64,000 nucleotides of DNA from Candidatus Enterococcus moelleringii. Lineage in GTDB: Bacteria > Bacillota > Bacilli > Lactobacillales > Enterococcaceae. The first letter of the stretch is position 1; every line of letters starts with the position of its first letter. The notes beneath the pieces were generated by a model. It had not been told where the DNA came from, did not search any database, and saw only the letters and a program-made list of their open reading frames with translations. Both the position numbers and the translations under genes were made by a program. Location of the stretch: positions 1-64,000 of the forward strand of contig NZ_JAFREM010000011.1 of the NCBI RefSeq assembly GCF_017377575.1, written 5' to 3'. Positions 59,894 to 64,000 of this stretch are shown in pieces.

Positions 59894-60577
59894 ATGTATA
59901 ACACCTTATTGTTTGATATTGATGATACGTTGCTGGATTTTCAAGATGCTGAAGAGCAAGCATTGAATAAGCTATTTACTGAGATGGGTGTGCCTTTAGA
60001 TGAAGAGGTAAAGAATGCCTATAAGGAAATGAACCGCGGCTTTTGGCGGGAGCACGAACAAGGCCTGCTTTCTAGACAGGAACTGCTAAACAAACGTTTC
60101 AGTATCTTTTTTGAAGGCTTTGGCAAAACGGTAGATGGTCCAGCCACTGAAGAACGCTACCGCTACTACTTGAATCAAGGCCACACACTAATCAAAGATG
60201 GTCTGGAGGTCGTGCAGCGATTAAGCCAAACTAAAGATTTATATGTAGTGACTAACGGCGTATCGGCAACACAGCATCAACGATTGAAGCAATCTGGTCT
60301 AGCACCTTACTTTAAGAAATTTTTCATTTCCGAAGAGATGGGGGTTCACAAACCCATGAAGGAATACTTTGACATCGTTTTTGATGCTATCCCTCATCTT
60401 GATAAGAAGGAAACTGTGATTATCGGTGATTCGTTAACTTCGGATATTAAAGGTGGGCAGGTTGCTGGGATTGATACGGTGTGGATGAACCCGCAAAACA
60501 AGCCGGCAGAAGTCATTCAGCCTACGTATCAAATCCGCCAATTGACCGATCTTTACAAAATTTTGCAAGAATTTTGA
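59894..60577 (+). CDS. HAD-family nucleotidase/phosphatase (YjjG-like)
   Basis: 227 aa. HAD motifs: [12 protein letters not shown] (nucleophile Asp), [27 protein letters not shown] and [14 protein letters not shown]. The YjjG branch dephosphorylates pyrimidine nucleoside monophosphates, including damaged ones. Next to udk it fits pyrimidine salvage. Starts 12 bases behind rsuA with GAAGGAATAG. Confidence 0.88.
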   Translation: MYNTLLFDIDDTLLDFQDAEEQALNKLFTEMGVPLDEEVKNAYKEMNRGFWREHEQGLLSRQELLNKRFSIFFEGFGKTVDGPATEERYRYYLNQGHTLIKDGLEVVQRLSQTKDLYVVTNGVSATQHQRLKQSGLAPYFKKFFISEEMGVHKPMKEYFDIVFDAIPHLDKKETVIIGDSLTSDIKGGQVAGIDTVWMNPQNKPAEVIQPTYQIRQLTDLYKILQEF

Positions 60578-60647
60578 TAAAGCAATAGCAATTGCCTTGA
60601 TTTTCGCTATAATGAGTGTAGCAAAGACACGAAAGAGGTTGTATTTC

Positions 60648-61274
60648 ATGAAAAGCAAGCCAATTATCATTGGTGTAACAGGCGGTTCCGGCAGCGGAAA
60701 AACCAGCGTCAGCCGTGCTATTTACAATAATTTTCCCGATCATTCAATTATGATGCTGGAACAGGATTCTTACTATAAAGATCAAAGTAACTTAAGCTTT
60801 GAGGAACGGTTGGAAACGAACTATGACCATCCTTTCGCATTTGATACGGATTTACTGATTGAACATCTGCAAAAACTGCTGAACTTTGAAGCCATTGAAA
60901 AGCCGGTTTACGACTACGTAGCTCATACTCGCAGTACAGCAGTAGTGGTGCAGGAGCCTAAGGAAGTTATTATTCTGGAAGGAATTCTAATTTTAGAAGA
61001 CGAACGCCTGCGGGATTTGATGGATATCAAGATTTACGTAGATACTGATGACGATATTCGCATCATTCGCCGGATCAAACGGGATATGGAAGAACGGGGC
61101 CGCACCTTGGACTCGGTTATCGAGCAGTATTTGTCGGTGGTCAAACCGATGTATCATCAATTTATCGAGCCAACCAAACGCTATGCCGATATTATCGTGC
61201 CAGAAGGCGGCGAGAACCATGTAGCGATAGACCTTTTGACTACTAAAGTTTCGTTTTTCTTAAATCATGAATAG
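60648..61274 (+). CDS. udk: Uridine kinase
   Basis: 208 aa from ATG 60648 (AGAGG upstream). P-loop [84 protein letters not shown]. It phosphorylates uridine and cytidine to UMP and CMP. A -10-like TATAAT stands at 60608-60613. Confidence 0.96.
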   Translation: MKSKPIIIGVTGGSGSGKTSVSRAIYNNFPDHSIMMLEQDSYYKDQSNLSFEERLETNYDHPFAFDTDLLIEHLQKLLNFEAIEKPVYDYVAHTRSTAVVVQEPKEVIILEGILILEDERLRDLMDIKIYVDTDDDIRIIRRIKRDMEERGRTLDSVIEQYLSVVKPMYHQFIEPTKRYADIIVPEGGENHVAIDLLTTKVSFFLNHE

Positions 61275-61283
61275 ATAATTGCT

Positions 61284-61318
61284 GCAGCCAGACTCTTTGA
61301 GGGACGGGCTGCTTTTTT
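61284..61318 (+). terminator. Terminator after udk
   Basis: GCAGCC (61284-61289) and GGCTGC (61307-61312) with a 17-base loop, then T6. Confidence 0.8.
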
Positions 61319-61330
61319 AATTTGGAGTAT

Positions 61331-61364
61331 AAAAAAATACCGCCAAGATCACTCTCAGCGGTAT
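61331..61364 (-). terminator. Terminator of gpmA
   Basis: On the minus strand ATACCGC (61364-61358) pairs with GCGGTAT (61343-61337), then a T-run. Confidence 0.83.
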
Positions 61365-61372
61365 AGCTATTC

Positions 61373-62059
61373 TTATAAGTAGTATTTTTTCGCTACTGTT
61401 AAATCGTCGTTCAATTCATAAACAAGTGGTTGGCCTGTTGGGATTTCTAAGTCCATGATATCTTCATCAGAAATACCTTCGATATGTTTAGCCAAAGCAC
61501 GTAATGAATTACCGTGAGCTGCTACTAAAACAGTTTTGTTGTCTTTCAAAGCAGGAGCGATTTCATCTTGCCAGAAAGGAAGCGCGCGTTCTAAAGTTAC
61601 TTTCAAGTTTTCGCCGCCAGGGATGTCCCGAGGGTCTAACATTGAGTAACGACGTTCTTGTGCTGCTGAACCTTCGTCAGTTGCTTCCATCAATGGAGGC
61701 AATACATCGTATGAACGACGCCAGATGTGCACTTGTTCGTCACCGTATTTTTCAGCGGTTTCTTTTTTGTTCAAGCCTTGTAATTTACCATAGTGACGTT
61801 CGTTTAAGCGCCAAGATTTAACTGTTGGTACCCAAAGTTGGTCAGATTCTTCTAAAATGTAGTTACAAGTTTTGATGGCACGAGTCAATACAGAAGTGTA
61901 AGCAACATCAAATTCGATTCCAGCTTCTTTGATTTTGCGTCCGCCTTCTTTTGCTTCTTCGACACCTTCTGGAGCTAGATCAACGTCTGCCCATCCAGTA
62001 AATTGATTCAATTTGTTCCATTCACTTAGTCCGTGACGAGAAAAAACTAATTTTGGCAT
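61373..62059 (-). CDS. gpmA: 2,3-bisphosphoglycerate-dependent phosphoglycerate mutase
   Basis: 228 aa. The catalytic His lies in [23 protein letters not shown], with [16 protein letters not shown] and [22 protein letters not shown] (second His). It moves phosphate between C3 and C2 of phosphoglycerate in glycolysis. Codon use is strongly biased, as for a highly expressed gene. GGAGAGAATATT precedes the start on the minus strand. Confidence 0.97.
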   Translation of the reverse strand: MPKLVFSRHGLSEWNKLNQFTGWADVDLAPEGVEEAKEGGRKIKEAGIEFDVAYTSVLTRAIKTCNYILEESDQLWVPTVKSWRLNERHYGKLQGLNKKETAEKYGDEQVHIWRRSYDVLPPLMEATDEGSAAQERRYSMLDPRDIPGGENLKVTLERALPFWQDEIAPALKDNKTVLVAAHGNSLRALAKHIEGISDEDIMDLEIPTGQPLVYELNDDLTVAKKYYL

Positions 62060-62176
62060 AATATTCTCTCCTTTAGTTCATTTCTGAAATTTTCAATTCC
62101 TGGTTCATTGTACAATGTTTTCGCCGTTTTTTCCATCGTTTTCCTTTAGATAGAAGCGGAATTTAAAATTTAGAGC

Positions 62177-62857
62177 CTATTTGCCAGGTACAACTAGTTC
62201 TTTTGGTCCGTCTGGGGTACCTACAACGACACGCGAAATCATGTCAATAAACAAACCGTGTTCCACCACGCCCACATAACGGTCCAGTTCATCAGCCAAT
62301 GCTTTAGGATCTTCAATTACGTCTAAAGCCAAGTCGATAATGTAATGTCCGCCATCAGTTATCAGCAATTCGCCTTCTGCCGTTTTGCGCCATTTTGGAT
62401 TGTAGCCTTTTTCTTCAAAGAGACGGAACAGGTTGTGGCTGCCAAATGAAACTACTTCAACTGGTAACGGGAAGTTGCCTAATTTATCCACCATTTTACT
62501 TTCATCTACGATCCAGATGCATTCGTCGGAATAAGTTGCTACGATTTTTTCGAACAATAAGGCTGCGCCGCCGCCTTTGATTCCTTGGAAGTCGCTGCTG
62601 ATTTCATCTGCGCCATCAATAGTCAAATCCACATGGTCCACTTCATCAATTGCTTTTAAAGGAATGCCTAGTTCTGTTGCTTGTTTTTCAGTCGTAGAAG
62701 AGGTAACAACACCCGTAACGTTCAGTCCTTCTTCTTTCATGCGACGGCCGATTTCTTTTACCATATAATATGCTGTTGATCCAGTACCCAATCCAACGAC
62801 CATGCCGTCCTTCACATATTTAGCGACCTCAATGCCTACCAGTTCCTTTAGATTCAT
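62177..62857 (-). CDS. rpiA: Ribose-5-phosphate isomerase A
   Basis: 226 aa. [17 protein letters not shown] near the start, [31 protein letters not shown] (active-site Asp and Lys) and [12 protein letters not shown]. It interconverts ribose 5-phosphate and ribulose 5-phosphate. CGAAGGTGGGA lies before the start on the minus strand. About 120 bases separate it from gpmA, without a clear terminator. Confidence 0.96.
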   Translation of the reverse strand: MNLKELVGIEVAKYVKDGMVVGLGTGSTAYYMVKEIGRRMKEEGLNVTGVVTSSTTEKQATELGIPLKAIDEVDHVDLTIDGADEISSDFQGIKGGGAALLFEKIVATYSDECIWIVDESKMVDKLGNFPLPVEVVSFGSHNLFRLFEEKGYNPKWRKTAEGELLITDGGHYIIDLALDVIEDPKALADELDRYVGVVEHGLFIDMISRVVVGTPDGPKELVVPGK

Positions 62858-63016
62858 CGAAAAATCCCACCTTCGTTTAAGTTACTTCTATTGTAATCGG
62901 AACCCGTGAAAAAAGATAGTTCTTTTGAGTAAAAAAGACCAAAAAGATTTTTTCTTCTTATTAATATAGAAAGACTAAACCAATTGAAAATATCCCAAAA
63001 AACTTCCAACTGGTTG

Positions 63017-63045
63017 TTGACAGGTATATCCAACCGTGATATGCT
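63017..63045 (+). promoter_or_regulatory. Promoter of the str (rpsL) operon
   Basis: TTGACA (63017-63022), exactly 17 bases, TATGCT (63040-63045). A leader of about 155 bases follows. Confidence 0.85.
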
Positions 63046-63115
63046 ATCTGAGGTGCTTTGTGAACAGGTCTCTCAAGTGAGACGTGCTGACTGTGTCAAG
63101 GTACGCTTGATAAAG

Positions 63116-63139
63116 AATGCATAGAATGCATTATTTTTT
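63116..63139 (+). terminator. Attenuator-like hairpin in the rpsL leader
   Basis: AATGCAT (63116-63122), loop AGA, ATGCATT (63126-63132), then ATTTTTT. It sits between promoter and rpsL and could reduce readthrough. The rest of 62858-63206 shows no gene. Confidence 0.55.
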
Positions 63140-63206
63140 ATCGCCGAAAAAGAACCACCAGGATGTGTGGGACTAGAAAGCGAATCGAGGAAGGAGGAAA
63201 CAAGGA

Positions 63207-63620
63207 ATGCCTACAATTAATCAATTAGTACGTAAACCTCGTAAATCAAAGGTGGAAAAATCAGGTTCACCTGCATTGAATAAAGGATACAACAGCTTCA
63301 AAAAAGTTCAAACAAACGTTAACTCTCCACAAAAACGTGGGGTCTGCACACGTGTGGGTACTATGACACCTAAGAAACCTAACTCTGCATTACGTAAATA
63401 TGCCCGTGTTCGTTTGTCTAACTTGATCGAAGTAACAGCGTATATCCCAGGTATCGGCCACAACTTGCAAGAACATAGTGTTGTTTTATTGCGTGGTGGA
63501 CGTGTAAAAGATTTACCAGGAGTACGTTACCACATCGTGCGTGGCGCATTAGATACTGCCGGCGTTAACGATCGTAAACAAAGCCGTTCTAAATACGGTA
63601 CTAAGAAACCTAAAGCTTAA
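63207..63620 (+). CDS. rpsL: 30S ribosomal protein S12
   Basis: 137 aa. [32 protein letters not shown] and [16 protein letters not shown] are diagnostic. S12 monitors decoding at the A site. The residues linked to streptomycin resistance in other species are of the usual type ([13 protein letters not shown]). GGAAGGAGGAAACAAGGA precedes the ATG. Confidence 0.98.
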   Translation: MPTINQLVRKPRKSKVEKSGSPALNKGYNSFKKVQTNVNSPQKRGVCTRVGTMTPKKPNSALRKYARVRLSNLIEVTAYIPGIGHNLQEHSVVLLRGGRVKDLPGVRYHIVRGALDTAGVNDRKQSRSKYGTKKPKA

Positions 63621-63667
63621 AAAAACGAACTAGATAAAAGACATATTTTCGGAAGGAGGAGTTACGC

Positions 63668-64000
63668 ATGACTCGTAAGGGTGCTGCTATAAAACGCGAT
63701 GTTTTACCAGATCCTATGTATAACTCAAAGCTAGTAACTCGTTTAATCAACCGTGTAATGGTTGACGGAAAACGTGGGATTGCTGCAAATATCGTTTATA
63801 ACGCATTTGACACAATCAAAGAATCTACAGGAAATGATCCATTGGAAGTTTTCGAACAAGCAATGGAAAATATTATGCCTGTTTTGGAAGTTAAAGCTCG
63901 CCGTGTTGGTGGATCTAACTACCAAGTACCAGTTGAAGTACGTCCAGAGCGTCGTACAACACTTGGTTTACGTTGGGTTGTTAACTATGCACGTTCTCGC
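63668..64000 (+). CDS. rpsG: 30S ribosomal protein S7, cut by the window edge
   Basis: The first 111 residues from ATG 63668 (GGAAGGAGGAG upstream): [73 protein letters not shown]7 starts assembly of the small-subunit head. It is second in the str operon as usual, 47 bases after rpsL. Confidence 0.98.
   Translation, partial: MTRKGAAIKRDVLPDPMYNSKLVTRLINRVMVDGKRGIAANIVYNAFDTIKESTGNDPLEVFEQAMENIMPVLEVKARRVGGSNYQVPVEVRPERRTTLGLRWVVNYARSR

Noticed and set aside
1-64000. CRISPR arrays, tRNA and rRNA genes
   Set aside because: No regularly spaced repeats and no cloverleaf or rRNA sequences were found on either strand by eye.

Overview
The window looks like a chromosome segment of an Enterococcus or close relative (low-GC Firmicute, order Lactobacillales). 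Supporting signs are the rpsL-rpsG ribosomal start at the right edge, rpsO-pnp, udk, gpmA and rpiA homologues of lactic-acid-bacterial type, a NiaR-type regulator, ascorbate-type and glucoside-type PTS operons, strong GGAGG ribosome binding sites, and many TTG or GTG starts. No tRNA, rRNA, CRISPR array, prophage or insertion sequence was found.

The left 25 kb is the accessory part. It holds two diverged tandem copies of one cell-surface module: an LPQTG sortase substrate, two small proteins with SipW-type (TasA/CalY/BsaA-like) signal peptides, a very large exported protein, a tiny membrane protein, a membrane-anchored protein built on a catalytically dead serine-recombinase fold, a winged-helix regulator with a pseudo-receiver domain, and a PcsB-like NlpC/P60 hydrolase. 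Copy 1 (1-7350) is cut by the window edge. Copy 2 (9398-24112) is preceded by a DivIVA-like coiled-coil protein, an unknown cytoplasmic protein, a type I signal peptidase, a small membrane protein, a glucosaminidase lipoprotein, the dedicated SipW peptidase and a larger TasA-like matrix protein. An orphan FtsE-like ATPase follows. Between the copies lies a complete tyrosine recombinase gene flanked by exact 15-bp inverted repeats (7671-7685 and 9289-9303). A promoter-like sequence inside the segment faces away from copy 2. The simplest reading is a self-contained invertible promoter switch that could phase-vary the whole copy-2 operon.

From 25 to 40 kb the genes are metabolic and regulatory: an orphan RelB-like antitoxin; a sirtuin, an acetyltransferase-chorismate mutase fusion and NiaR; a PTS EIIBC with an ADP-ribosylglycohydrolase and a GntR/UTRA regulator controlled from a perfect 24-bp palindrome; an iron alcohol dehydrogenase; an EIIC-like transporter with both L-serine dehydratase subunits and seryl-tRNA synthetase; a YheO/DauR-like regulator; and an ECF sigma factor with its membrane anti-sigma.

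From 39 to 55 kb come def, rpsO, pnp, a manganese (yybP-ykoY) riboswitch placed ahead of a Kup potassium transporter, three related intergenic repeats around pnp, an MFS transporter with two tandem amidohydrolases and an AraC regulator, and an ascorbate-type PTS operon ending in an orphan TrpA-like TIM barrel.

From 55 to 64 kb are housekeeping genes: a MATE pump, a DUF960 protein, rplY/ctc with a candidate leader attenuator, an HdeD-like protein, rsuA, a HAD phosphatase, udk, gpmA, rpiA, and the start of the str operon (rpsL, partial rpsG).
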